A DNA stretch of 64,000 bases from Parvularcula mediterranea (GCF_013085255.1 NZ_JABFCX010000002.1:1416501-1480500), one strand, 5' to 3'; counted from the stretch's first letter, positions 17,068 to 26,258 are shown. Numbers and translations are program-made. Notes: generated by a model from the sequence alone, not told the origin.

Positions 17068-18191
17068 TCGCCAAGCGCCTCGGTCAGGCGTTCATAGGCT
17101 TCGATGAACTCTTCCTTGAACCGCTGGACGACCTGCCCGGAGGTCTCCTTCTCATTCATCAGGCCAACGGCCTGACCCACCCAGTAGGTCGAAAGTTCCT
17201 TCGCACCCTGATGACCACCATCGGCCAGCTTGTCGAGATGCCGGAGAGCAGGCTCGGAGATGAGGGTCTGGAGCGGCATGGGCAAAGGCTTCGGACCTTT
17301 CGCCTCCCAAGCCTCCGTCCACGCACTTTTGAGCTGCCGCGAAGGCTTGCCCGTGCGCGACCGGGACCGGACCGTGTCAGCGGACGTCGCTGTCAGCATC
17401 TTCTCCTTCACCGACTCCGAAGTCTCGGCCTCCGAAGTCGTCAGCCACACCGAGCCGCACCAGGCGCCAGCTGCACCCATGGCCATCATCCCGGCCATCT
17501 GGGTACCCGTCGCAATACCTCCTGCCGCAAGAACAGGCGTACCCTGAGCAGCCCTGACCACTTCAGGGACAAGGACAACGGTAGAGACTTCGCCGCAGTG
17601 CCCGCCAGCCTCACCGCCTGCAGCGATCAGGACGTCGACACCCGCGTCAACCTGCTTGGCAGCATGCTTGGCTGAGCCGACCAAAGCGCCGACCTTCACA
17701 CTGTGCTCCCGGCCTTTGTCCAGCATGATCTGCGGGGGCACACCGAGCGCGTTGACCAGTAGCTTGATCGGATGGCTCAGCGCCACATCGAGCACGGCAC
17801 CCGCACCGTCAGGCGTCAGATTATCCGTAAAGTGAAGATGCTCGCGACGGCTATCCTCGATCCCGCTGGTCGAGACGTCAGCCTTCTCAAGGACGTCATT
17901 GGCAAACTGCTTATGCTCACCCGGAAGCATGCCGAGCAGTGCGTCCTTATCGACGGGACCTGCCTGCAAGACGCTCGATGTCGGAACGATCAAGTCGAGG
18001 CCGTAGGGCTTGCCGTCGACATGCTCGTCGATCCATGCCAGCTCTTCTTCCAGGAGGTCCGGCGGATGGTTCACCGCGCCGAAGACGCCCATCCCCCCGG
18101 CTTTGGACACTGCGGCGACCACGTCGCGGCAGTGGCTGAATGCCAAAAGCGGGAACTCGATCCCGAACATCTCGCAAATCGGAGATCTCAT
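17064..18191 (-). CDS. Nitronate monooxygenase-like FMN oxidoreductase
   Basis: This is a TIM-barrel flavoprotein of 375 residues in the 2-nitropropane dioxygenase/nitronate monooxygenase family. It opens CEMFGIEFPLLAFSHCRDVVAAVSKAGGMGVFG. FMN phosphate-binding segments are visible: AAGGEAGGHCG, PVLAAGGIATGTQMA and MGAAGAWCGSVWL. Family members oxidise nitronates or act as quinone or enoyl reductases, and the substrate cannot be told from sequence. It begins directly after the stop of the biotin carboxylase subunit, and GGAGG within that gene serves as its ribosome site. Operon position suggests an extra redox step in the same pathway. Confidence 0.85.
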   Translation of the reverse strand: MRSPICEMFGIEFPLLAFSHCRDVVAAVSKAGGMGVFGAVNHPPDLLEEELAWIDEHVDGKPYGLDLIVPTSSVLQAGPVDKDALLGMLPGEHKQFANDVLEKADVSTSGIEDSRREHLHFTDNLTPDGAGAVLDVALSHPIKLLVNALGVPPQIMLDKGREHSVKVGALVGSAKHAAKQVDAGVDVLIAAGGEAGGHCGEVSTVVLVPEVVRAAQGTPVLAAGGIATGTQMAGMMAMGAAGAWCGSVWLTTSEAETSESVKEKMLTATSADTVRSRSRTGKPSRQLKSAWTEAWEAKGPKPLPMPLQTLISEPALRHLDKLADGGHQGAKELSTYWVGQAVGLMNEKETSGQVVQRFKEEFIEAYERLTEALGE

Positions 18192-20165
18192 CTATTCCTC
18201 CGTGTCAGGTTCAATTTGTAGAAGCAGGTCCCCGCCTGCCACCTGTTTTCCAGCAGCCGCGGGCAGCGCACTGATCGCCCCAGAGACTGGGGCTGTCACT
18301 TCGTGCTGCATCTTCATGGCTTCGAGAATGGCGAGCCTTTGGCCTTTCTCGACCCGATCGCCCTCAGTGACGAAGACTTCCGTGACCAGCCCGTGCATGA
18401 CTGCAGTCACCGCGCCAATGCCTCCAGCCTCGCCAGAGCCTGACGCGACTTGGGTGAGATCGGTCAGCGTGAGATCCTGATCCGCAGTCGCTAGGGCGAT
18501 CGTGGCGCCCTCAACAGTGAAGGAGAAGGGGATGCGCGTGCCGTCCACAAGCGCAAGGCCCTGGTCTTCGCCCAGAGAAACGAAGCGTACGCTGATCGAG
18601 CGATCATGGAGCGTTGCGACAAGCTCACCCTTGGCCTCGGCGATCCGAACGGCAACGTCATCCTCTCCAGCAAAAACGACAGAGGAATAAAGCGCCTCAC
18701 TCGACGCCCATCCTCGCAGCTCTTCAGGCAGGGAAGCCGCCGCCGCGTTTTCGTCCCGCCGCCGAGCGTGAATGATCGCCGCTGCCAACGCGAGATGCTG
18801 AAGCCTCGCAGGCTCAGGCTTCCAAGCCTCGCTCCTGTCGATAGTCGTCGTCCTCGCATCACCGGTTCGGAACGCCTCACCTTTGAGGAGCGACCGGAGG
18901 AACTGCCGGTTGGTTTGAGGGCCGATGAGGGCTGTATCTTCGAGCGCCTTGGTCAGCTTACGGATGGCCTCGTCACGGCTAGCGCCGGTGGCGATGACCT
19001 TGGCAACCATCGGGTCATAATGCGGCGTGACCTCTCCGCCGGTTTCGATCCCCGCGTCGGTCCTGACACCCGCCGGTGCCCGCCAGAGCTTCACAGGCCC
19101 CGTCGACGGAAGGAAGCCAGCGCCAGGTTCCTCGGCATACAGCCGCGCTTCGATCGAGTGCCCGCAGAGCTTCACATCGTCCTGCGTCAGGCCGAGAGGC
19201 TTGCCCTGCGCGACCTTAAGCTGGAGCGCCACGAGATCGAGCCCGGTCACTTCCTCCGTCACCGGATGTTCGACCTGCAGCCGCGTGTTCATCTCGAGGA
19301 AATAGAAAGACCCGTCTTCACCCAGCAGGAACTCCACCGTACCGGCGCCCTGATAGTCGACGGCAGCAGCAGCTTCGCACGCAGCCCGGCCCATGCGCTC
19401 CCTGAGGTCCGCGTCCACGGCAGGCGAGGGGGCTTCTTCAATGACCTTCTGGTGCCTGCGCTGCAAGGAGCAGTCCCGCTCGCCAAGGTGAATGATTGAT
19501 CCGTGGGCATCGCCGAAGACTTGAACCTCAACGTGGCGGCCGTCCTCGATAGCCTTTTCAAGAATCAAAACGCCAGAGCCAAAGGCATTCTCCGCCTCGC
19601 TCCGCGCATCTGCCAGTGCCGCTGGCAGGTCGCTCGCTGACCGGACAAGCCGCATGCCACGACCACCGCCGCCTGCGGCAGCCTTGACCATGACCGGGTA
19701 GCCGGCCTTCTCTGCCTCCGCGATGAAGACTTCGTCCGACTGATCCGTCCCCTGATAGCCGGGAATGCAGGGCACACCCGCTTCCAGCATGGCCCTCTTT
19801 GCGCCCGCCTTGTCGCCCATCAGCTCGATAGCGCGAGGGGATGGGCCAATGAACACGAGGCCCTCATCCGCACACCGCTGGGCAAACGCTGCGTTCTCGG
19901 ACAGGAAGCCGTAGCCTGGATGGATAGCCTCGGCCCCGCTTTCCTTTGCGGCGCTGATGACCCGGTCCATATCGAGGTAGGAGCTGCCCACGGGCGCCGG
20001 GCCGATCACGACAGCCTCGTCAGCAGCCTTGGCATGGGGCGCATCACGGTCGGCTTCCGAGGCGATGGCAGCTGTCCTGTACCCCAACTCTTTCGCAGTA
20101 CGGATCACCCGGAGAGCGATCTCTCCACGGTTTGCAACGAGGATGGATGAAAAGCGCTCAGCCAT
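18192..20165 (-). CDS. atuF: Biotin-dependent acyl-CoA carboxylase, biotin carboxylase/BCCP subunit (AtuF-like)
   Basis: This is the alpha subunit of a methylcrotonyl/geranyl-CoA-type carboxylase, about 657 residues. It carboxylates biotin with ATP and bicarbonate and carries the biotin. The biotin carboxylase part (about 1-450) starts ILVANRGEIALRVIRTAKELG and includes the ATP-grasp loop KAAAGGGGRGMRLV and EMNTRLQVEHPVTE. The C-terminal carrier domain has the biotinyl lysine Lys618 in LEAMKMQHEV. Start 20165 overlaps the hydratase stop by 8 nt; the longer frame to 20279 lies inside that gene. Co-occurrence with AtuA favours geranyl-CoA carboxylase, although MCC (LiuD) cannot be excluded from this subunit alone. 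Confidence 0.88.
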   Translation of the reverse strand: MAERFSSILVANRGEIALRVIRTAKELGYRTAAIASEADRDAPHAKAADEAVVIGPAPVGSSYLDMDRVISAAKESGAEAIHPGYGFLSENAAFAQRCADEGLVFIGPSPRAIELMGDKAGAKRAMLEAGVPCIPGYQGTDQSDEVFIAEAEKAGYPVMVKAAAGGGGRGMRLVRSASDLPAALADARSEAENAFGSGVLILEKAIEDGRHVEVQVFGDAHGSIIHLGERDCSLQRRHQKVIEEAPSPAVDADLRERMGRAACEAAAAVDYQGAGTVEFLLGEDGSFYFLEMNTRLQVEHPVTEEVTGLDLVALQLKVAQGKPLGLTQDDVKLCGHSIEARLYAEEPGAGFLPSTGPVKLWRAPAGVRTDAGIETGGEVTPHYDPMVAKVIATGASRDEAIRKLTKALEDTALIGPQTNRQFLRSLLKGEAFRTGDARTTTIDRSEAWKPEPARLQHLALAAAIIHARRRDENAAAASLPEELRGWASSEALYSSVVFAGEDDVAVRIAEAKGELVATLHDRSISVRFVSLGEDQGLALVDGTRIPFSFTVEGATIALATADQDLTLTDLTQVASGSGEAGGIGAVTAVMHGLVTEVFVTEGDRVEKGQRLAILEAMKMQHEVTAPVSGAISALPAAAGKQVAGGDLLLQIEPDTEE

Positions 20166-20964
20166 CTTTCCTCCAGCTCGGTTGACGCTTCTCGACGAAG
20201 CTCGCAATCCCTTCACGGCCTTCGTCCGAGAGCAGGCAATCCGTGAATGCTCGTGCCGCCTCATCGGAGAGGTCACCACCTTCAGCAGCTAACATCGCAA
20301 GGCGCTTCGTCATGGCGTTCGCATCGGGCGCACAGGTCAGGATCTGCGCCTTCACCACTGCCTCATAGGCGCGCAGTCCCGCCTCATCCTTGACCACAGT
20401 ATCGGCAAGGCCCAGCGCCTCTGCCTCCACACCGCGAAACTTCTGTGCCGTGATCATCAGGCGCTTTGCCGTCATCAGACCGAGCCGCCTGACCACGTAA
20501 GGCGCAATCTGCGCCGGAGGGATGCCAAGCTGCGTCTCAGTCAGGGCAAACTTCGCGTCTTCAGTGACCGCGACGATATCGGCGCAGCAAACAAGCCCAA
20601 GCCCGCCCGCCATCGCCGGCCCATCGACCAGCGCCAGCACCGGCTGAGGCTGCTCCGCAAGCTGACGGAAGAGCCTGCCCCCCGTCTTCGACATCTCCTC
20701 AATGGCGTCCCGGTCGCCAGAGAAGATGTACCGCGCCATGCCTTTGAGGTCCCCGCCGGAGCAGAAAACACCGCCAGCACCCGTCAGGCTGATGCCGCGC
20801 ACCTCGCGGGCATCCGCTGCCTCCTCGAGCACCGAGGAAAGCGCCTGGGTCATTTCGAGCGAGAGGGCATTCTTGCGCGCCTCGTCATCCATGACGATTC
20901 GCAACCAGCCGCCGGAAAACTCCGTCCTCAGCGTTTCGTGGGAAGAAAACTCAACCATCGTCAC
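20158..20964 (-). CDS. atuE: Enoyl-CoA hydratase, AtuE/LiuC-like
   Basis: This crotonase-fold protein of 268 residues is placed to hydrate the unsaturated glutaconyl-type product of the carboxylase. The oxyanion-hole segments are GGVFCSGGDLKGMARY and DGPAMAGGLGLVCCADI. The second catalytic-region Glu is in ALTETQLGIPPAQIAPYVVRRLG, the spacing found in isohexenylglutaconyl- and methylglutaconyl-CoA hydratases. Start ATG 20964 overlaps the upstream carboxyltransferase stop by 4 nt; ATG 20958 is an alternative. Position between the two carboxylase subunits matches atu and liu clusters. Confidence 0.87.
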   Translation of the reverse strand: MTMVEFSSHETLRTEFSGGWLRIVMDDEARKNALSLEMTQALSSVLEEAADAREVRGISLTGAGGVFCSGGDLKGMARYIFSGDRDAIEEMSKTGGRLFRQLAEQPQPVLALVDGPAMAGGLGLVCCADIVAVTEDAKFALTETQLGIPPAQIAPYVVRRLGLMTAKRLMITAQKFRGVEAEALGLADTVVKDEAGLRAYEAVVKAQILTCAPDANAMTKRLAMLAAEGGDLSDEAARAFTDCLLSDEGREGIASFVEKRQPSWRKDG

Positions 20965-22574
20965 ATCCTCGCCACGCCAAACGCGTTGGTCTGTGGCTGC
21001 CGCGCCCGACCTTCGAGGCAGGTCTCAATGACGAAGCCCAGCACCCGGCGTGTATCCCGCGGGTCGATCATCCCGTCGTCGCAATTCCGGCCTGAGGTCG
21101 TAAAACCGTCAGCCTGCCCATCAAAGTGGTGTTTGAGAGCCGCTTCCTGAAAGGCGAGCATCTGTTCATTAGGCTCTTCGCCCTTCGCCGCCGCAGCGCC
21201 TTCGGCCACGATTCGCATGACCTTCCCGGCCTGCTCACCGCCCATCACGCCAGTCATTGCATTGGGCCAGATGAAGCAGAAGTCCGGGGCGAAGCCGCGT
21301 CCGCACATGCCGTAATTGCCCGCGCCGAAGCTCGCGCCGATCTGCACCGTGATCCGCGGCACACGGACATTGGCGACGGCCTGGATCATCTTTGAGCCAT
21401 TCTTGATCATGCCAAGCCGCTCATGCTCCGTGCCCACCATATAGCCCGTGGTGTTTTGCAGGAAGACCACCGGCGTCTCCGAGCTATCGCAGAGCTGCAG
21501 GAACTGCGCAGCCTTGTGCGCCCCGGGGTTATCAATCGGACCGTTGTTGCCAAGGAGACCCACGCGATGCCCCATGATCGAGGCGAACGCGCAGACTGTG
21601 GCCGACCCGATCCGCGCCTTGAAATCGGTGAGGTCCGAGCCGTCAACGATCCGCGCCATCACTTCGCGTACGTCGAAGGGCTTCTTGTAGTCAGGCGGCA
21701 CAACGCCGGCCAGCTCGTCAGGGTCCAGCTTCGGGGCCTCCACCGTTCCGCGAGCGACCTCCGGCGTACCCGGAAGCCTGCCGACGATCTCCCTTGCAGC
21801 AAGAATTGCATCACCATCATCCTCACACAGAACATCGGCCAGACCCGAGACCTCCGCGTGCATCTCCGCGCCGCCAAGGGTGTCGTCATCGGCCACTTCG
21901 CCCGTCGCAGCCTTGAGGAGGGGAGGACCAGCGAGGAACGCCTTGCCCTCGCCCTTCACCGCTACAACGTAGTCGGACAGTCCTGGCATGTAGGCACCGC
22001 CAGCTGTGGAGCTTCCGTGGAGTACGGCAATCGTCGGCACACCTGCCGCCGAGAGCCGCGCGAGGTTCGCGAATATCGTCCCGCCTTCAACGAACCCTTC
22101 AACCGTATAAGCCTTGAGGTCACCGCCAGCGCTCTCAACGAGATGGACAAAGGGAAGCTTCTGCTCGAGGGCGATCTCCTCGGCTCTGATGAACCGCTGC
22201 GCCGTACCGACCGCCAGTGCACCGGCCTTGATCGCCGCGTCATCCACCGTAACGACACAGCGGCGTCCACGGATGAACCCGATGCCCGCGATGAGGGTTG
22301 AGCCTGGGATCGACTTCTCTTCCTTGTCCGTGTCCACCATATATCCAGTGAGGTTGCCGATCGTCAGGAACGGCATCCCCGGATCAAGCAGGCGTGCCAG
22401 CCGTTCACGGGGCAGGAGCTTGCCTTTCTTGGCAAAGCGCTCCGCCTTTTCGGCAGACTTGGCAGCAGCTCTCGCGTTCAGGCCTTCGAGCCTGTCCACC
22501 AAAGCCAGCATCTCCCGGCGGTTGGTCTTAAAGCTCTCCGATGTCGGATCGATGCGGCTTTCAAAGACAGCCAT
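20961..22574 (-). CDS. atuC: Acyl-CoA carboxylase, carboxyltransferase subunit (AtuC-like)
   Basis: This is the beta subunit, 537 residues, which moves the carboxyl group from biotin to the acyl-CoA. Both halves of the carboxyltransferase domain are seen: SAGGDLKAYTVEG and GSSTAGGAYMPGLSD in the first, then LGNNGPIDNPGAHKAAQFLQ and SFGAGNYGMCGRGFAPDF in the second. Gly164, just before the conserved Gly165 in GFVEGGTIF, aligns with a position that is Phe in methylcrotonyl-CoA carboxylase. From memory, published work on geranyl-CoA carboxylase reports this Phe-to-Gly change as the key to accepting a longer acyl chain, which favours a geranyl-type substrate. The start shares bases with the atuA stop (TGATG). 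Confidence 0.87.
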   Translation of the reverse strand: MAVFESRIDPTSESFKTNRREMLALVDRLEGLNARAAAKSAEKAERFAKKGKLLPRERLARLLDPGMPFLTIGNLTGYMVDTDKEEKSIPGSTLIAGIGFIRGRRCVVTVDDAAIKAGALAVGTAQRFIRAEEIALEQKLPFVHLVESAGGDLKAYTVEGFVEGGTIFANLARLSAAGVPTIAVLHGSSTAGGAYMPGLSDYVVAVKGEGKAFLAGPPLLKAATGEVADDDTLGGAEMHAEVSGLADVLCEDDGDAILAAREIVGRLPGTPEVARGTVEAPKLDPDELAGVVPPDYKKPFDVREVMARIVDGSDLTDFKARIGSATVCAFASIMGHRVGLLGNNGPIDNPGAHKAAQFLQLCDSSETPVVFLQNTTGYMVGTEHERLGMIKNGSKMIQAVANVRVPRITVQIGASFGAGNYGMCGRGFAPDFCFIWPNAMTGVMGGEQAGKVMRIVAEGAAAAKGEEPNEQMLAFQEAALKHHFDGQADGFTTSGRNCDDGMIDPRDTRRVLGFVIETCLEGRARQPQTNAFGVARM

Positions 22575-24343
22575 CAGCTGATCTCCTCAAGAAGTCGGGC
22601 AGGGACCTGGACGGACATGGTCAGCATGACCTGCGAGAAACCCTTCCCCTGCGGGTCATTGCGCAAAGAGGCGATGCCGCCTCCGCCCAGTGATTTCTCA
22701 AGCGTGAAGTTGATGGCCGACGTGCCCGGCATATGGAACCGCTTCACGAGACCTTCGGCAACGTGAGCGAAGCGCTCGGCCACGGCCTCTTCGGTGAGCT
22801 GCGCCCAGAGATAGGGCAGGAGGTCCGGGTGCCGCGCGATGACACCGACATTGGCGCTGTTGCCTTTGTCACCGGAGCGCGCGAAAGCCGCCTCGATCAG
22901 CAGCACGCTGACGAGGTCTGATGTCTGCTCTGCCGCGCAGGGTTCGGCGAAGGGAGAGGGTGGAGCACTCTTTCCGTGATCAGCGCTCGCAACAGGCTGC
23001 GCTCCTTCGCCCAGGTCAACGCTGACCGACACCTCACCTCGATCGATAAGGAAGCTGTAAAGCTGCACGACAGGCGAAGGCTTCGGCCTTGCACCAGCAA
23101 ACCCGCAAAGGCCCGGAGGCGTAGCGAGGCCAAGCCCTGCAGCCTCGCGCAGGAGGGTCGCGATACCTTTCTCCTCCGCATGCCGAGCAGCGACCTTCAG
23201 GACGACCTCGTCGGCCTCACCTTCCTCGCCAAACATGCCGCCGGCGCCGATCACCTCGACCGAAGTTTCCGTGAACGGAGGAAGGCTCTGCGCCCGCAGC
23301 ATGAACTCGCACCGGGCCAGCACATCCTCGGCAAAAACCCGCGCCTTCTCGGCGGCCTGAAAGCCATAGAACGTCGGTGTCAGCCCGCCGCGCCAGCCTG
23401 CGAGATGCGTCGCACAGACCTTGAGCTTGCCCGTGGGCGCACGCCCCTTGGCACCGCTGACCGCCACGCGGTCGGGACCCACGTCCTCCAGCTCAACCTC
23501 ACGCCAGTCACAGCGAACGTCAGGGAGCAGATAGTCTCCGGGATCACCGATCTCATAGACCAGCTGCTCCGCCACCGTACCCCGGCTGACCAGCCCGCCA
23601 GAGCCCTCAGGCTTGGTGATCACGGCGGACCCGTCTTCGGAAACCTCCGCAATCGGATAGCCGATCGCCGCCCGGTTCGGCACATCGCGCCAGTCGGTGA
23701 AGTTCCCGCCTGTCGCCTGTGGCCCGCATTCGAGAAGGTGCCCGACGAGGCTCCCTGCGCTCAGAAGGTCGTAATCCTCAGCGTCCCAGCCATAGCGGTT
23801 CATCAGGGCACCGAGCGTGAGCGAGCTATCCACGCAGCGCCCCGTAATCACGATGTCCGCGCCGTCCGCCAGTGCCTTCGCAATCGGCAGCGCGCCGAGA
23901 TAGGCATTCATGCTGACAAGCGCCATCGGCTCAGGATGCCTCTCGCCCGAGAACATGTCCTCCGGCCCGAGCTCGCCGATCTCCGCCCGCCGCGCGATCA
24001 GGTCATCACCCTCGACCACAGCAACCTTGAGACCGAGCCCAGCGTCATCGATCAGCTTGCGCAGCGCCCGTCCGCAGGCCGCAGGGTTCACGCCGCCCGC
24101 ATTGGACAGAACCTTTACCCCACGCTCGGCAATCTCGGCGAGGTTCCGCTTCATCACGACACTGACAAAGTCCGGCGCATACCCGCCGTTCTCTGGGTCC
24201 TTCATCCGCCCACGGGCGAGAAGGCTCATCGTGATCTCTGCGAGGTAATCATAGACGAGGACATCCACCCCTGCCTTCAGGAGCTGGGGCGTCGCCATCA
24301 CGCTCTCACCCCAATAGCCGCTGGCACCACCGATCCGGATCAT
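22574..24343 (-). CDS. atuA: AtuA-like protein (DUF1446)
   Basis: This is the first gene of the operon, encoding 589 residues of the DUF1446/AtuA family. The N-terminal domain starts MIRIGGASGYWGES and contains VYDYLAEITMSLLARG, SNAGGVNPAACGRALR and TGRCVDSSLTLGALM. The C-terminal ferredoxin-like AtuA domain (about 475-589) has ARSGDKGNSANVGVIARH. AtuA is required for citronellol/geraniol growth in Pseudomonas, but its reaction is unknown. It is the best marker that this cluster handles acyclic terpenoids rather than only leucine. It is divergent from an acyl-CoA dehydrogenase across a 98-bp region with an inverted repeat. Confidence 0.9.
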   Translation of the reverse strand: MIRIGGASGYWGESVMATPQLLKAGVDVLVYDYLAEITMSLLARGRMKDPENGGYAPDFVSVVMKRNLAEIAERGVKVLSNAGGVNPAACGRALRKLIDDAGLGLKVAVVEGDDLIARRAEIGELGPEDMFSGERHPEPMALVSMNAYLGALPIAKALADGADIVITGRCVDSSLTLGALMNRYGWDAEDYDLLSAGSLVGHLLECGPQATGGNFTDWRDVPNRAAIGYPIAEVSEDGSAVITKPEGSGGLVSRGTVAEQLVYEIGDPGDYLLPDVRCDWREVELEDVGPDRVAVSGAKGRAPTGKLKVCATHLAGWRGGLTPTFYGFQAAEKARVFAEDVLARCEFMLRAQSLPPFTETSVEVIGAGGMFGEEGEADEVVLKVAARHAEEKGIATLLREAAGLGLATPPGLCGFAGARPKPSPVVQLYSFLIDRGEVSVSVDLGEGAQPVASADHGKSAPPSPFAEPCAAEQTSDLVSVLLIEAAFARSGDKGNSANVGVIARHPDLLPYLWAQLTEEAVAERFAHVAEGLVKRFHMPGTSAINFTLEKSLGGGGIASLRNDPQGKGFSQVMLTMSVQVPARLLEEIS

Positions 24344-24390
24344 CGTCAGCTCGTCGTTGCGTCAGGCCGGACCATGCCCTTGACGCGGCG

Positions 24391-24407
24391 AATGAGCAAC
24401 CCTCATT
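24391..24407. promoter_or_regulatory. Candidate TetR operator between atuA and the acyl-CoA dehydrogenase gene
   Basis: The inverted repeat has arms AATGAG and CTCATT around five bases. It sits in the divergent promoter region, 48 bp from the atuA start and 34 bp from the dehydrogenase start. A TetR regulator is encoded in the rightward unit. Binding is inferred from position. Confidence 0.4.
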
Positions 24408-24441
24408 ATGACTGAGGCAGCATCAGAGTAGGCACAGGGCC

Positions 24442-25584
24442 ATGCGCAATCCCTTCGACAATGACGAACGCGCCGCCTTCCGCGAGACCGTGCGGCAGTT
24501 CATCGCGAACGAGATCACCCCCCACGCCGACCGCTGGGACGAAGAGGGCGCCATCCCGTGGGAGCTGCACGAGAAAGCAGGCGAGCTTGGCGTTTTCGGC
24601 TTCGGCATCCCTGAAGAGCTCGGCGGCCTAGGCTTCGACGATGCCTTCATGCGCAGCATCTGGGCCGAAGAACTAGCCTTCTGCGGAGCGGGGGGCGTCG
24701 GCGCGGCCTTGGGCGGCAGGACCATCTCCATCGATCCCATCGTCCGCTTCGCAGGCCCCCACATCAGGGACCGCGTCGTCCCGGAGATCGTCTCGGGACG
24801 GAAGGGTTCCTCCTTGGGCATCACAGAACCCGGCGGCGGTTCGGACGTCGCGAGCCTTACCACCAAGGCCGTAAAAGACGGTAATGGCTGGCGCATCTCA
24901 GGCTCCAAGACCTTCATCACCGGCGGCATGACCTCGGAGTATTATGTCATCGGTGCACGGACGGGCGGAGAAGGCATGGCTGGCGTCTCGCTCTTCTTTA
25001 TCGAATGGGGCGCCGAAGGTTTCAGCCGCACGCCGCTCGACAAGAAGATGGGCTGGTGGTGCTCGGACCAGGCGACCCTCTACTTCGACAACGTCTTCGT
25101 CCCTGCCGATGCCATGATCGGGCCTGAGAACGCCGGCTTCATGGTCATCATGAACAATTTCAATCTCGAGCGCCTTGGCCTCATCGCAGGCTCCCTCGGC
25201 ATGGCGAAGGTCTGCCTCGATGACTCGATCGCCTGGGCCAAGGAGCGCCAGACCTTCGGCAAGCCCCTCATCAAGCACCAGGTCATCCGACACAAGATCG
25301 CCGACATGTCTGCCAAGATCGACGCCCTCGAAGCGCTGACCAATCAGCTCTGTTGGCTGATCAATGAAGACGACATGCCCGTGGCGGAGCTTTCCAAGGC
25401 CAAGTTCTTCGCCACGAAAACCCTAGAGTTCTGCGCTTCGGAAGCCATGCAGGTCATGGGCGGCGCGGGCTATCTCCGCGGCAACCGGATCGAGCGGGCC
25501 TATAGGGAGGTCAAGGTCATGGCCATCGGCGGCGGCTCCGAAGAAATCATGCGCGACCTCGCTGTCAGGCAGATGGGCCTATGA
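24442..25584 (+). CDS. Acyl-CoA dehydrogenase (AtuD-like by context)
   Basis: This is an FAD-dependent acyl-CoA dehydrogenase of 380 residues. It has GITEPGGGSDVASL and WRISGSKTFITGG for FAD and substrate contacts, QTFGKPLIKHQVIRHKIADM in the middle of the C-terminal helices, and QVMGGAGYLRGNRIERAYREVKVMAIGGGSEEIM, where the catalytic glutamate is expected. It is divergent from the atuA operon and would supply the unsaturated acyl-CoA for carboxylation, as citronellyl-CoA dehydrogenase AtuD does. Isovaleryl-CoA or another branched acyl-CoA is possible. Its stop overlaps the TetR start by 4 nt. Confidence 0.9.
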   Translation: MRNPFDNDERAAFRETVRQFIANEITPHADRWDEEGAIPWELHEKAGELGVFGFGIPEELGGLGFDDAFMRSIWAEELAFCGAGGVGAALGGRTISIDPIVRFAGPHIRDRVVPEIVSGRKGSSLGITEPGGGSDVASLTTKAVKDGNGWRISGSKTFITGGMTSEYYVIGARTGGEGMAGVSLFFIEWGAEGFSRTPLDKKMGWWCSDQATLYFDNVFVPADAMIGPENAGFMVIMNNFNLERLGLIAGSLGMAKVCLDDSIAWAKERQTFGKPLIKHQVIRHKIADMSAKIDALEALTNQLCWLINEDDMPVAELSKAKFFATKTLEFCASEAMQVMGGAGYLRGNRIERAYREVKVMAIGGGSEEIMRDLAVRQMGL

Positions 25585-26258
25585 CCGTCGGTACAAAGAC
25601 CAAGCGCGAAAAGCTGGCCGAACGCGAAGACGCCATCGTCTCGGCTGCCACCGAAGCCTTCCTCGAAAAGGGCATGAGTGCCGCCAAAATGGCCGAGATC
25701 GCGGCCAGCGCAGGTGTCGCGGAAGGCACCCTCTACCTCTACTTCAAGAACAAGGAAGCGCTCTTCGCCGCCGTCGTCGCCCGGCACTGGGAGAGCCTCA
25801 CCGAAGGCGCAACGGCTGCCATTGCGAAAGCCGACAGCCCCGATGACCAGCTCGAAGCCCTCGCGCGCTACACGCTCCGCCGCATCCTCGCCGACTGGAA
25901 GCTCTTTGAACTGAGCTTCGTCCTCCACTACCCCGTCAAGGAAGACGGCGTCGGCAGCGACCGCCGCGGATATGTCAGGATCTTCGACCAGATCGTCGCA
26001 AGGGGCATCGACCGTGGCACCTTCGCGCCAGAAGCCGACCCGCGCCTCGTGCGCGACCTCTTCTTCGGCACGATAGAGTACGCCGTCCGCTCGATCCTCC
26101 AGACCGGCAAGAACCCCAAGCTCGAGCCAGTCGTCATCATGCTCCTCACCGCCGTCAGGGCCGTTCTCAAACCGGGGCAGGGGCAGGCGCGCACCCCCGA
26201 CCATGCCGAACGCATCGAGGCAGCCGTCACCCGTCTGGAAAAGCTCGCAGAGCGCTAG
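25581..26258 (+). CDS. TetR-family transcriptional regulator
   Basis: This repressor-type protein of 225 residues has the N-terminal TetR helix-turn-helix: REDAIVSAATEAFLEKG, then AAKMAEIAASAGVAEGTLYLYFKNKEALFAAVV. The C-terminal ligand domain is helical and not diagnostic. Coupling by ATGA to the acyl-CoA dehydrogenase gene suggests control of the divergent catabolic units through the repeat at 24391-24407, comparable with AtuR or LiuR/PsrA-type regulators. The inducer, probably an acyl-CoA, is a guess. Confidence 0.9.
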   Translation: MTVGTKTKREKLAEREDAIVSAATEAFLEKGMSAAKMAEIAASAGVAEGTLYLYFKNKEALFAAVVARHWESLTEGATAAIAKADSPDDQLEALARYTLRRILADWKLFELSFVLHYPVKEDGVGSDRRGYVRIFDQIVARGIDRGTFAPEADPRLVRDLFFGTIEYAVRSILQTGKNPKLEPVVIMLLTAVRAVLKPGQGQARTPDHAERIEAAVTRLEKLAER

